Below, in pieces: positions 1 to 8,552 of a stretch of DNA of 24,855 nucleotides. How positions within the stretch are numbered: the first letter of the stretch is position 1; each line of letters begins with the position of its first letter. The stretch lies in NCBI GenBank assembly GCA_039800165.1, contig JBDLRH010000154.1, forward strand, positions 1-24,855, read 5' to 3'. The stretch comes from JBDLRH01 sp039800165 (lineage in GTDB: Bacteria; Pseudomonadota; Gammaproteobacteria; Burkholderiales; Burkholderiaceae_C). Under the pieces are notes generated by a model, which was not told where the DNA came from, did no database searches, and was given only the letters and a program-made list of their open reading frames with translations. Position numbers and translations under genes: made by a program.

Positions 1-682
<682 letters not shown>

Positions 683-683
683 G

Positions 684-1793
684 TCACTGTCTCCGGGTTC
701 CGGCGTTGAGGTGGCCTTCGAGCCACAGGCTGTAGCGCGACATCGCAAAGCACGCCACGAAGTAGATAGCCGCCGCGAACAGCTGGCCCTCGATGAAGAA
801 CTTGCGCCAGTCGGCATCACCCAGCGCGAGCTGCACCGCGCCGGTCAGGTCGTACAGGCTCACGATGGTGACAAGCGAGGTGTCCTTGAAGGCGCCGATG
901 AAGGTGTTGACGATGGCCGGCACCACCATGCGCAGCGCCTGCGGCAGCACGATCAGGCGCTGCGTCTGCCAGTACGACAGGCCCAGCGACTGCGCCGCCT
1001 CGACCTGCCCCTTGGGCAAGGCCTGCAGGCCGCCGCGCACCACCTCGGCCAGGTAGGCCGCACTGAACAGGGTCATGCCCACGAGCACCCGCGTCAGCAC
1101 GTCGATCTTGCTGCCCGTCGGCATGAACAGCGGCAGGATGAACGAGGCCATGAACAGCACCGAGATCAGCGGCACGCCACGGATCAGCTCGACGTAGATC
1201 ACGCACAGCGTGCGGATGGCCGGCAGGTTGGACTGACGGCCCAGCGCCACCAGCACCGACAGCGGAAAGGCGATGACGAGGCTCACGATGGACAGCAGCA
1301 GCGTCAGCGGCACGCCCCCCCAGCGCTCGGTCTCCACCGGCGTGAGCCCGAACACACCGCCGCGCATCAGCGCGAAGAACACCGCCAGCACCACCACCCA
1401 GGCCAGCGCCAGCCACACCTTCCAGAAGCGGCGCAGGCAGCTGCACACCAGCAGCGCGACCAGCAGCGCGCAGGCCACCACCGGCCGCCACTGCTCGTCA
1501 AACGGATAGCGGCCAAAGACAATCAGCCGCCCCTTCTCGGCGACCACACCCCAGCACGCGCCACTGCCGTATGCGGCACGGCAGGCGTCGTTGTCGGCGC
1601 CGGTCACCGCGTTCACCACGCCCCAGCTCAATAGCGGCGGCACGGTCAGCGCCAGCAGTGCCAGCACCGCCAGCGTCAGCAGCGTGTTCTTCCAGTCGGC
1701 AAAGAAGTTCTGCCGCACCCAGGCCATGGGGCCATCGTCGCGGCGCGGCGGCTCGCGCGCAGGCAGCGGCACGAAGGAATCGGTCTGTGCCAT
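684..1793 (-). CDS. aapM: General L-amino acid ABC transporter permease AapM
   Basis: One of two membrane permeases of the amino acid importer, 369 aa. The N-terminal quarter has a cytosolic stretch and then a hydrophobic helix (about residues 34-57). The C-terminal half is the HisM/GlnP-type permease domain. It carries the EAA loop that contacts the ATPase, recognisable as EVVRGG followed by KGQVEAAQSLGLS. The length of about 370 aa is typical of AapM and much longer than the ~220 aa of GlnP-type permeases. The start is set by GGGAG 4 bases upstream, and it lies 9 bp after aapQ. The stop is followed after one base by the aapP start, so translation is probably coupled. Confidence 0.9.
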   Translation of the reverse strand: MAQTDSFVPLPAREPPRRDDGPMAWVRQNFFADWKNTLLTLAVLALLALTVPPLLSWGVVNAVTGADNDACRAAYGSGACWGVVAEKGRLIVFGRYPFDEQWRPVVACALLVALLVCSCLRRFWKVWLALAWVVVLAVFFALMRGGVFGLTPVETERWGGVPLTLLLSIVSLVIAFPLSVLVALGRQSNLPAIRTLCVIYVELIRGVPLISVLFMASFILPLFMPTGSKIDVLTRVLVGMTLFSAAYLAEVVRGGLQALPKGQVEAAQSLGLSYWQTQRLIVLPQALRMVVPAIVNTFIGAFKDTSLVTIVSLYDLTGAVQLALGDADWRKFFIEGQLFAAAIYFVACFAMSRYSLWLEGHLNAGTRRQ

Positions 1794-1802
1794 GAAGCTC
1801 CC

Positions 1803-2978
1803 TCAGCGGTCCTTGAGGCGCACGCGCCGGTTGTACAGGTTCATCGCCAGCGAGGTGAGCAGCGACAGCGTGAGATAGCAGGCCATCACCGCCGCGATGC
1901 ACTCGATCGCGCGGCCGGTCTGGTTCAGCGAGGTCGCGCTGATGGAGACCAGGTCAGGGTAGCCGACTGCGACCGCCAGCGACGAGTTCTTGGTCAGGTT
2001 CAGGTACTGGCTGGTCATCGGGGGGATGATCACGCGCAGCGCCTGCGGCAGCTGCACCAGGCGCAGCTCCTGCCAGCGGCTCAGGCCCAGCGCCGCCGCG
2101 GCTTCGTGCTGGCCGTAGGGAACCGACTGGATGCCGGCGCGCACCACCTCGGCGATGTAGCCCGCGGTGTAGACGGTCAGGCCGATCAGCATGGTCAGGT
2201 ACTCGGGAGTGACCGAGCCACCCCCGACCACGTTGATTTCGGTCTTCTCGGGGATATTGAGCTCTGACGGCATGCCGCCGGCGAGCCAGCCCACCACGCC
2301 ACAGGCCAGCAGCAGCGCCAGCCCCGGCAGCGCGACAGGGCGCACCTGTCCGGTCGACTCGAACTGCTGGCGCGCGCGGCGCGCCCACGCCCACCACGCC
2401 CCCATGCCCAGCAGCAGGCCGACGATCGTGCCCCAGTGGCCAGGCGCCCAGCCCGGCAGAGGGTACTGCAGGCCGTTCTTGCTGAAGAACACGTGCGGCG
2501 CCGGAAGCAGTGGCTCCTCGATCGGCGGCAGCAATTCGGTCATCGCGAAGTACCACATGAACAGCTGCAGCAGCAGCGGCACGTTGCGCGTGACCTCCAC
2601 ATAGGCGCTGCACACGCCGCGGATCAGCAGGTTGCGCGACAGCCGGCCCACGCCCACCAGCGTACCAAGCAGCGTCGCAGCCACGATGCCCACCACCGCC
2701 ACCCGCAACGTGTTGCTCAGGCCGGTGGCGTAGGCCATCAGGTAGCTCTGCGACGAGTCGAACTCGAACAGGCTCTCGCCGATGCCGAAGCCGGCCGGCT
2801 GCAGCAGGAAGTCGAAGCCGCTCTTGATGCCGCGCGCCCGCATGTTGTCGAGGGTGTTCGACATCAGGTAGCCGCCGGCGACCAGCAGCACGACCAGGGC
2901 CAGGATCTGGTAGACGACGCCGCGGAATTCGCGGCTGCGCCACGACCAGTTGCGTTGCTTCGGGGGAGGTGCGCTCAT
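1803..2978 (-). CDS. aapQ: General L-amino acid ABC transporter permease AapQ
   Basis: The partner permease of AapM, 391 aa, which is the usual AapQ length. A first membrane helix lies at about residues 25-43. A family-typical internal insertion with a Trp/Ala-rich hydrophobic stretch sits mid-protein. The C-terminal permease domain has the EAA loop (EVVRAG, then YGQHEAAAALGLS). It follows aapJ and precedes aapM by 9 bp. No clear Shine-Dalgarno sequence precedes the ATG. Instead, the U-tract of a terminator-like hairpin ends 5 bases upstream of it. That suggests reduced expression relative to the binding protein. The next in-frame Met is about 40 residues in and would remove the first helix, so the ATG at 2978 is preferred. 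Confidence 0.9.
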   Translation of the reverse strand: MSAPPPKQRNWSWRSREFRGVVYQILALVVLLVAGGYLMSNTLDNMRARGIKSGFDFLLQPAGFGIGESLFEFDSSQSYLMAYATGLSNTLRVAVVGIVAATLLGTLVGVGRLSRNLLIRGVCSAYVEVTRNVPLLLQLFMWYFAMTELLPPIEEPLLPAPHVFFSKNGLQYPLPGWAPGHWGTIVGLLLGMGAWWAWARRARQQFESTGQVRPVALPGLALLLACGVVGWLAGGMPSELNIPEKTEINVVGGGSVTPEYLTMLIGLTVYTAGYIAEVVRAGIQSVPYGQHEAAAALGLSRWQELRLVQLPQALRVIIPPMTSQYLNLTKNSSLAVAVGYPDLVSISATSLNQTGRAIECIAAVMACYLTLSLLTSLAMNLYNRRVRLKDR

Positions 2979-2983
2979 GGTGC

Positions 2984-3007
2984 AAAAACGGCCCGCGAGC
3001 GGGCCGT
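2984..3007 (-). terminator. Terminator/attenuator-like hairpin between aapJ and aapQ
   Basis: On the minus strand the sequence reads as a 9-base GC-rich arm ACGGCCCGC and its complement GCGGGCCGT, separated by 2 bases, then a run of five U (2984-2988). This has the shape of an intrinsic terminator. It lies 23 bp downstream of the aapJ stop and immediately before aapQ. In binding-protein transporter operons such hairpins usually let the periplasmic receptor be made in excess and only a fraction of transcripts reach the permease genes. The U-run is short, so partial read-through is expected. Confidence 0.7.
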
Positions 3008-3030
3008 GTGAGGGTCGGTCGGTGCGCCGA

Positions 3031-4059
3031 TCAGCGGACCGGCGGGGCGTACATCAGGCCGCCCTTGTTCCACAGGTTGTTGGCACCGCGCGGCAGCTTC
3101 AGCGAGGACTTCGGGCCGACGTTGCGCTCGAACATCTCGCCGTAGTTGCCCACCGCCTTGATGGCGCGGTAGGCCCAGTCCTTGTCCAGGCCGAGCAGCT
3201 TGCCGGTGTCCTCAGAGACACCCAGGATGCGCTGCACCACCGGGTCCTGGCTGGACTTCATCTGGTCCACGTTGGCCTGGGTGATGCCGTACTCCTCGGC
3301 CTCGATCAGGGCGTAGACGACCCACTTGACGATGGCGAAGAACTCGTCGTCACCGCGGCGCACGGACGGGCCGAGCGGCTCCTTGGAGATCAGCTCCGGC
3401 AGGATGACGTGGTCGTCGGGGTTGGTGGCTTCCTTGTTGCGCACCGAGGCCAGGCCCGACGCGTCCGTGGTGTAAGCCTGGCAGCGGCCGGCGAAGTAGG
3501 CCTTGTTGGTCGCTTCCTGGGTATCGAAGACCACCGGCTTCATGTTGAGCTTCATGGCCTTGGAGTAGTCGTTCAGGTTCTTCTCGGTGGTGGTGCCCGA
3601 CTGCACGCACACCGTGGCGCCCTTGAGGCTCTTGGCGCTGGTGACCTTGCTCTTCTTGGGCACCATGAAGCCCTGGCCGTCGTAGTAGGTCACGCCGGTG
3701 AAGTGCAGGCCCAGCGATGCGTCGCGGGTCAGCGTCCAGGTGGTGTTGCGCGACAGGATGTCGATCTCGCCGGCCTGCAGCACGGCGAAGCGCTGCGACG
3801 CGTTCAGCGGGGTGTACTTGATCTTGCTGGCGTCGTTCAGCAGGGTGGCAGCCACGGCCTTGCACACATCCACGTCGAGGCCGGCCCAGTTGCCCTGGCT
3901 GTCGGCCGCCGAGAAGCCCGGCAGGCTGGGGTTGACACCGCAGTTCAGCGTGCCGCGCGCTTTGATGGCGTCGATGGTCTTGCCGGCATGGGCAGGCAGC
4001 GCCAGCAGGGCGCCCATCGCGACGAGGCCGGCGGCCATCAGGGATTTCTTCAGGGTCAT
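3031..4059 (-). CDS. aapJ: General L-amino acid ABC transporter substrate-binding protein AapJ
   Basis: Periplasmic receptor of the Aap importer, 342 aa, matching the usual AapJ length. A Sec signal peptide is visible (KK, hydrophobic core, cleavage after ALPAHA near residue 22). The mature protein starts with a KTIDAIKARGTLNCGV block, typical of amino-acid-binding family 3 receptors. The longer reading frame has an upstream ATG at 4107, but the ATG at 4059 is chosen because GGAGAAG sits 5 bases before it and the signal peptide begins there. It is the first gene of the transporter operon, 123 bp downstream of lysR on the same strand. No strong sigma-70 promoter was identified in that gap. Confidence 0.92.
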   Translation of the reverse strand: MTLKKSLMAAGLVAMGALLALPAHAGKTIDAIKARGTLNCGVNPSLPGFSAADSQGNWAGLDVDVCKAVAATLLNDASKIKYTPLNASQRFAVLQAGEIDILSRNTTWTLTRDASLGLHFTGVTYYDGQGFMVPKKSKVTSAKSLKGATVCVQSGTTTEKNLNDYSKAMKLNMKPVVFDTQEATNKAYFAGRCQAYTTDASGLASVRNKEATNPDDHVILPELISKEPLGPSVRRGDDEFFAIVKWVVYALIEAEEYGITQANVDQMKSSQDPVVQRILGVSEDTGKLLGLDKDWAYRAIKAVGNYGEMFERNVGPKSSLKLPRGANNLWNKGGLMYAPPVR

Positions 4060-4101
4060 GATCTTCTCCAGTGATCCAAAAAGGTGAGGAACCGCGAGTC
4101 T

Positions 4102-4120
4102 AAGCACCCCGCCGGTGCTT
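4102..4120. other. Small inverted repeat in the lysR-aapJ gap
   Basis: Two perfect 7-base arms, AAGCACC and GGTGCTT, flank a 5-base spacer. On the minus strand it lies downstream of lysR and about 43 bases upstream of the aapJ start. There is no following U-run, so it is a poor intrinsic terminator. It could be a leader hairpin or a regulator site for the aap operon. No function is assigned. Confidence 0.4.
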
Positions 4121-4182
4121 CCCCATCAGGGTTTGCATGGGCATGGGGCACCCCGTTGGCGATCCGCGCAGGGCGCGCATTG

Positions 4183-5163
4183 TCATACAAGTTTCGTGCC
4201 GGACGAGATGAAAGACCACAAGGCCTCTACGGCCGGCTTGCCGGGATGGCGCGGGCCGGGCCGGGCGCGGTAGGCCCGCACCTCCAGCGGCACCTGCCAG
4301 GCCTCGGCGGCGGCATCCGGGCCACCCGTTACCGGCTTTTCTGCCGGCCTTTCTGCCGGCACAGGCAGCGCGCTGGCCAGGCGGCCGGCCTCCAGTTCGC
4401 GCTGCACCGCGCTGTGGGGCAGGAAGGCCACGCCATGGCCGGCCAGCGCCATCGCCTTCAGGCCCTCGGCCATGTCGGTTTCGTAGATGCGGTCCAGCCG
4501 CGCGGGCGGGTCGGCCTGCTGCAGCAGTCGGTCGGTCACCTGCCCGAGGTAGGCGCCGGGCGCATAGGCCAGGTACGGCACCGGATGGCCGGCACTGCCT
4601 GGCAGGCGGTACAGCGGCGCGCCCTGGGCGTCAGCACGGGCGTAGGGCGCCAGCCATTCCTGCCCCAGCACCACCATGTCGTAGCGCTCGGGGTCCAGCT
4701 GCACCGGCTGCGTGCCGTGGTGGTAGGCCATCAGCACGTCGCAGCCGCCCTCCACCAGGCGCAGCACCGCGTCGTGCACATTCATCGCGTGCAGCCGGCT
4801 CTTGATCGAGCCGTAGCCTTCGCGCACTGCCGACAGCCACTGCGGAAAGAAGGCAAAGGCAAGCGTGTGCGGCACCGCGAACTCGATCACGTCGTGCGCG
4901 CCCGAGGCCTGGCCGCGCAGCATCGAGCGCACCGCCTGCAGCGACTGCAGGATGTCCAGCGCCTGCGCGTACAGCGTCTGGCCGGCCGGCGTGAGGCGTG
5001 TGGGGTAGGCGCTGCGGTCCACCAGGTCCACCCCGGCCCAGGCCTCCAGCGCCTGGATGCGGCGCGAGAACGCCGGCTGGGTGATGTGGCGCAGCTGCGC
5101 CGCGCGGCTGAAGCTGCGCGTCTCGGCCAGGCTCACAAAGTCTTCAAGCCAGCGGGTTTCCAT
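4183..5163 (-). CDS. LysR-family transcriptional regulator, HypT/YjiE-like
   Basis: A 326-aa LysR-type regulator. The N-terminal winged helix-turn-helix spans about residues 5-62 (METRWLEDFVSLAE, FSRAAQ, TQPAFSRRIQALE, then the LTPAGQ wing). The rest is the LysR effector-binding domain. The N-terminal pattern, especially METxWLxDF and QPAFSRRIxALE, resembles the hypochlorite-responsive regulator HypT (YjiE) more than CysB- or CbbR-type proteins; that is recalled similarity, not a search. The start at ATG 5163 gives the canonical LysR N-terminus and overlaps the 3' end of the upstream exporter gene by 20 bp, so the two are probably cotranscribed. It may control the exporter or the downstream aap genes. 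A 12-bp tandem repeat lies near the 3' end. Confidence 0.88.
   Translation of the reverse strand: METRWLEDFVSLAETRSFSRAAQLRHITQPAFSRRIQALEAWAGVDLVDRSAYPTRLTPAGQTLYAQALDILQSLQAVRSMLRGQASGAHDVIEFAVPHTLAFAFFPQWLSAVREGYGSIKSRLHAMNVHDAVLRLVEGGCDVLMAYHHGTQPVQLDPERYDMVVLGQEWLAPYARADAQGAPLYRLPGSAGHPVPYLAYAPGAYLGQVTDRLLQQADPPARLDRIYETDMAEGLKAMALAGHGVAFLPHSAVQRELEAGRLASALPVPAERPAEKPVTGGPDAAAEAWQVPLEVRAYRARPGPRHPGKPAVEALWSFISSGTKLV
4338..4361. repeat. 12-bp tandem repeat inside lysR
   Basis: Two adjacent copies of TTTCTGCCGGC plus one base (the last base differs) encode PAER-PAEK in the LysR protein, about 275 residues in. The period is a multiple of three, so the frame is preserved. It looks like a small slippage duplication in a surface loop. 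Confidence 0.6.
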
Positions 5164-7042
5164 CGTGCGTCTCGGCGCTGCCCTCGCCGCTTTGCTGCAG
5201 GGCCCACATCTGCGCGTAGCGCCCGCCCGCGGCCAGCAGCTGCCCATGGGTGCCGCGCTCGACGATGCGGCCGCTGTCCATCACCAGGATCTCGTGCGCA
5301 TCGACGACGGTGGACAGGCGGTGCGCAATCACCAGCGTAGTCTTGCCCTGCGCGGCGCTTTGCAGCTCGGCCTGGATGGCGCGCTCGTTCGCGCTGTCCA
5401 GTGCGCTGGTGGCCTCGTCGAAGATCAGGATCGGCGGGTTCTTCAGCAGCGTACGCGCAATCGCCACGCGCTGCTTCTCGCCGCCAGAGAGCTTGAGGCC
5501 GCGCTCGCCCACCATCGTGCCGTAGCCCTTGGGCGTGGAGGCAATGAACTCGTGGATGCGTGCCGCACGCGCCGCCGCCTCGATGTCCGCCTGGCTGGCG
5601 CCGGGGCGGCCGTAGGCAATGTTGTAGGCCACCGTGTCGTTGAACAGCACCGTGTCCTGCGGCACGATGCCGATGGCGCGGCGCACGCTGGCCTGGGTGA
5701 CGCTGCGGATGTCTTGCCCGGCGATGGTGATGCGGCCGCTGGCCGTGCCGCCTTGTCCTGGAATGCCGACGTCATAAAAGCGGAACAGCAGCCGCGCCAA
5801 GGTGGACTTGCCCGAGCCGCTGGGGCCCACCACTGCCACCGTCTTGCCTGCGGGAATCTCGAAGCTCACGCCGTGCAGGATCGGGCGGCTGGCTTCGTAG
5901 GCAAAACAAACACCCTCAAAGCGAACGACGGGTTGCTCGAGGCCGCCCAGATCGCGCGCGCCCGGGGCGTCGGCCACCTCGCGCTCGCGCTCCATCAGCG
6001 CGAACATCTTGTCCAGGTCGGTCAGGCTCTGCTTGATCTCGCGGTACAGCACACCCAGAAAGTTCAGCGGGATGTACAGCTGGATCATGAAGGCATTGAT
6101 CATCACCAGGTCGCCCAGCGTCATGCGCCCGTCCACCACGCCCTGCGTGGCGCGCCACAGCATGGCGATCAGGCCCGCCGAGATGATGAGCTGCTGGCCG
6201 GCGTTCAGCAGGCTCAGCGTGGTCTGGCTTTTCAGCCGCGCGCGGCGCAGGCGCTCCAGGCTTTCGTCGTAGCGCTTCGCCTCAAACGCCTCGTTGCTGA
6301 AGTACTTGACCGTCTCGTAGTTCAGCAGCGAGTCGATGGCCTTGGTGTGCGCCGCCGAATCGAATTCATTGGCCTGGCGGCGGAACTGGGTGCGCCATTC
6401 GGTGATGGTGAAGGTGAACACCACGTACAGCGCCAGCGCGATGATGGTGATGCCGGCAAACCAGACATCGAACTTCACCGCCAGGATGGTGAGCACCAGC
6501 GCCACCTCGATGATCGTGGGCAGGATGCTGTACAGCGAAAACGAGATCAGCGACTCGATGCCGCGCACGCCGCGCTCGATGTCGCGCGTCATGCCGCCGG
6601 TCTGCCGCTCCAGGTGAAAGCGCAGGCTCAAGGCGTGCAGGTGCTCGAAGGTCTGCAGCGCGATGCTGCGCGCCGCCCCCTGCGTGGCCTTGGCAAACAC
6701 CAGCTCGCGCAGCTCGGTGAAGGCCGAGTTGGCAAAGCGCAGCACGCCGTAGGCCACCAGCAGCGCCACCGGCACCACCAGCACCACGGCGGTGTCGCCG
6801 GGCTTGAAGCTCAGCGCATCGACGATGTCCTTGAGCAGCAGCGGCACGCCCACGTTGGCCACCTTGGCTGCCACCATGAAGGCCAGCGCCGCGGCCACCC
6901 GCCACTTGTACTGCCACAGGTAGGGCAGCAGCCGCCTGAGCGTCTGCCAGTCCGAGCGGCGCGAGGCCACCTCGACTGCCGCCACCGAAGCCGGCTGGGC
7001 TGCCGCACCCGCACCCGCATGTGCGCCGCCATAGCCGCGCAT
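5144..7042 (-). CDS. Atm1-type ABC exporter (half-transporter, permease fused to ATPase)
   Basis: A 632-aa inner-membrane half-transporter, expected to act as a homodimer. A short Ala-rich N-terminus precedes the membrane domain (about residues 35-345). The ATPase domain (about 372-612) has Walker A GPSGSGKST (406-414), Q462, signature LSGGEKQR (518-525), Walker B ILIFDEATSALD (538-549) and H574. The block NYETVKYFSNEAFEAKRYD (241-259) in the membrane domain is a hallmark of the Atm1/HMT1 group. That group exports glutathione conjugates, glutathione persulfide or metal-thiol complexes. The substrate here is unknown. The stop overlaps lysR by 20 bp. The promoter must lie in the 42 bp shared with the divergent thioesterase gene. 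Confidence 0.9.
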   Translation of the reverse strand: MRGYGGAHAGAGAAAQPASVAAVEVASRRSDWQTLRRLLPYLWQYKWRVAAALAFMVAAKVANVGVPLLLKDIVDALSFKPGDTAVVLVVPVALLVAYGVLRFANSAFTELRELVFAKATQGAARSIALQTFEHLHALSLRFHLERQTGGMTRDIERGVRGIESLISFSLYSILPTIIEVALVLTILAVKFDVWFAGITIIALALYVVFTFTITEWRTQFRRQANEFDSAAHTKAIDSLLNYETVKYFSNEAFEAKRYDESLERLRRARLKSQTTLSLLNAGQQLIISAGLIAMLWRATQGVVDGRMTLGDLVMINAFMIQLYIPLNFLGVLYREIKQSLTDLDKMFALMEREREVADAPGARDLGGLEQPVVRFEGVCFAYEASRPILHGVSFEIPAGKTVAVVGPSGSGKSTLARLLFRFYDVGIPGQGGTASGRITIAGQDIRSVTQASVRRAIGIVPQDTVLFNDTVAYNIAYGRPGASQADIEAAARAARIHEFIASTPKGYGTMVGERGLKLSGGEKQRVAIARTLLKNPPILIFDEATSALDSANERAIQAELQSAAQGKTTLVIAHRLSTVVDAHEILVMDSGRIVERGTHGQLLAAGGRYAQMWALQQSGEGSAETHDGNPLA

Positions 7043-7084
7043 GGGTCAGAATCCCCGAAACAAAGCCATCCGAGGATTGTGCCC

Positions 7085-7498
7085 ATGTCCACCTTCGTGC
7101 GCCCCGAGCACCCCGAGCTGCCCACCGACAAGGAGCTCGTGCTCAAGGTCATCCCGATGCCGGCGGACTGCAACGCCAACGGCGACATCTTCGGCGGCTG
7201 GGTGATGGCGCAGGTGGACCTGGCCGGCGCGGTGGTGCCCGCGCGCATCGTGCGTGGCCGCATGGCGACCGTCGCGGTCAACGAATTCATCTTCAAGCAG
7301 CCGGTGCGGGTGGGCGACATCCTGAGTTTTTTTGCCGGCGTCACCCGCATCGGCAACACCTCGATCACGGTGAAGGTGGAAGTGTTCGCCGAGCGCTTTG
7401 GCCGCACCGGCGGCTATGTGAAGGTGACCGAGGCCTCGATCACCTACGTGGCAATCGACGAGACCGGCCGGCCGCGGCCCATCCCGAAGCAAAGCTGA
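7085..7498 (+). CDS. yciA: YciA-type acyl-CoA thioesterase (hotdog fold)
   Basis: A 137-aa single-domain hotdog protein predicted to hydrolyse acyl-CoA thioesters to free acid and CoA. The block NANGDIFGGWVMAQVD (residues 30-45) is the YciA signature and includes the active-site Asp and Gly-Gly turn. It is followed by TVAVNEFIFKQPVRVGDI and a C-terminal VTEASITYVAID strand. The length matches YciA. GAGG lies 9 bases before the ATG. It is transcribed away from the exporter across a 42-bp gap and converges on the crotonase gene, leaving 22 bp between the two stops. A T7 run (near 7325-7331) encodes Phe-Phe and does not disturb the frame. Confidence 0.9.
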   Translation: MSTFVRPEHPELPTDKELVLKVIPMPADCNANGDIFGGWVMAQVDLAGAVVPARIVRGRMATVAVNEFIFKQPVRVGDILSFFAGVTRIGNTSITVKVEVFAERFGRTGGYVKVTEASITYVAIDETGRPRPIPKQS

Positions 7499-7520
7499 CG
7501 CAAGACGCAGCGGGCGGCAC

Positions 7521-8432
7521 TCAGAACTTGCCGTGGCGGCCGGCGCCGTCGGCAAAGTGCTGCGCGCCTTGCAGGCCGTCGCCGATGCGGTGCTTGCCGC
7601 GCTGCCACTCCTGGTGCAGCGCCTGCGCCACCGGCAGGTCCCACTGCAGGTAGGCGCTCATGCGGTCGGCGTTCATCGTGGCCTGCGGAAACTTCGCGAG
7701 CTGCAGCGCCAGCTCCACCGCGGCGTCGCGGGCGCTGCCCTGGGGCACCACCCGGTTGGCCAGGCCCATGGCCAGCGCCTCGGTGGCCTCGACCTTGCGG
7801 CCGGTGAGGATCAGGTCCAGCGCCCGGCCCATGCCGACGATGCGCGGCAGCCGCACCGTGCCGCCGTCGATCAGCGGCACGCCAAAGCGGCGGCAGTACA
7901 CGCCGAAATAGGCGTCTTCTTCCATCACCCGCAGGTCGCACCACAGGGCCAGTTCCATGCCGCCGGCCACCGCCGCGCCGCTGACCGCGGCAATCACCGG
8001 CTTGGACAGCAGCAGTCGCGTCGGGCCCATCGGGCCCAACGGCCCCGGCGGCCCCGCCGGGCCGGGTGCATCTCCTTGGCCGCCGTCGTGCGGATGCTCC
8101 AGCGAGCGCACTTCGGACGGATCGAAGTCCAGGTCGGTCAGCACGCCCGGGCCGCCCTGCTCGCGCGCCATGCGGGCACCGGCCTGCAGGTCCCACCCGG
8201 CGCAGAAGTGGCCATGCGCGCCGTGGAACACCGCCACCCGCGCGGCGTCGTCTTGCTCGAACGCAAGAAAGGCGGCGTACAGCGCGCGCGCGGTGTCGCT
8301 GTCCACCGCGTTGCGCACGTTGGGGCGGTCCAGGGTGACGATGAACACCGGGCCGGCGCGCTCGGTGCGCACCGCGGGGACAGGCTCGGGTGAAAGCCCG
8401 GGTGAAGGCCCGGGTTCAGAGGCAAAGGTCAT
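7521..8432 (-). CDS. Crotonase/enoyl-CoA hydratase-family protein with Gly-Pro-X insertion
   Basis: A 303-aa crotonase-fold enzyme that should bind acyl-CoA. The first oxyanion-hole block is HFCAGWDL (75-82), and the second is around AAVSGAAVAGGMELALWCD (148-166). E160 matches the first catalytic Glu of rat hydratase (E144), but the position 20 residues later is C180 instead of the second Glu (E164). The segment YFGVYCRRFGVPLIDGGT is typical of a crotonase subfamily of unsettled reaction. Residues 124-138 form five consecutive Gly-Pro-X triplets. The start at 8432 gives the normal family N-terminus after a short Pro-rich lead, although its ribosome site is weak. It is divergent from livH. Confidence 0.82.
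   Translation of the reverse strand: MTFASEPGPSPGLSPEPVPAVRTERAGPVFIVTLDRPNVRNAVDSDTARALYAAFLAFEQDDAARVAVFHGAHGHFCAGWDLQAGARMAREQGGPGVLTDLDFDPSEVRSLEHPHDGGQGDAPGPAGPPGPLGPMGPTRLLLSKPVIAAVSGAAVAGGMELALWCDLRVMEEDAYFGVYCRRFGVPLIDGGTVRLPRIVGMGRALDLILTGRKVEATEALAMGLANRVVPQGSARDAAVELALQLAKFPQATMNADRMSAYLQWDLPVAQALHQEWQRGKHRIGDGLQGAQHFADGAGRHGKF
8019..8063 (-). repeat. Gly-Pro-X coding tract in the crotonase gene
   Basis: The stretch encodes five back-to-back Gly-Pro-X triplets (X = Ala, Pro, Leu, Met, Thr) immediately before the conserved RLLLSKPVIAAVSG block. From memory, relatives carry a shorter GPMGPTR here, so this looks like a local expansion in a loop between the two oxyanion-hole segments. 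Confidence 0.65.
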
Positions 8433-8517
8433 CTGCCGATGATGCCGGCATTGCCCCTGCGTCGCAGAAGGCTTCTTATGCGGACTAACCCTGTGGGCTC
8501 GGCCTCGCTGGCGCCGG

Positions 8518-8523
8518 TATAAA
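8518..8523 (+). promoter_or_regulatory. Possible -10 element (TATAAA) for the liv operon
   Basis: TATAAA lies 46 bp upstream of the livH start in the 136-bp crotonase-livH divergent gap, and it stands out in very GC-rich DNA. No good -35 hexamer sits 16-18 bp upstream, so it would need an activator or it is not a promoter. If used, transcription would start near 8530, just before the GAACG/CGTTC dyad. Confidence 0.35.
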
Positions 8524-8540
8524 CGCGGGGTCGTAAAAAA

Positions 8541-8552
8541 GAACGGGCGTTC
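8541..8552. promoter_or_regulatory. Candidate operator GAACG-GG-CGTTC upstream of livH
   Basis: Perfect 5-base arms separated by 2 bases are preceded by an A-run (8535-8540). The dyad lies 16 bp upstream of the livH start, just before its AAGGAG ribosome site. Short dyads of this kind between a -10 region and a start codon often bind TetR-family repressors of acyl-CoA metabolism. No such regulator gene is in the window, so the binding protein is unknown. Confidence 0.45.

Noticed and set aside
4060..4182. Sigma-54 or strong sigma-70 promoter upstream of aapJ
   Set aside because: No TGGCAC-N5-TTGCW pattern was found, and the best -10 candidate (TAGACT) has no paired -35, so nothing specific is claimed.
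7325..7331. T7 homopolymer in the thioesterase gene as a phase-variation tract
   Set aside because: It is short, encodes a conserved-looking Phe-Phe strand, and a single non-contingency housekeeping-type gene gives no reason to expect switching.
5057..7498. Very long plus-strand frame (over 800 codons) running across the exporter and into the thioesterase
   Set aside because: It is antisense to the Atm1-type gene, has the His/Arg/Gly/Val-rich look of a shadow frame in GC-rich DNA, and only its last 137 codons are a real gene (YciA).
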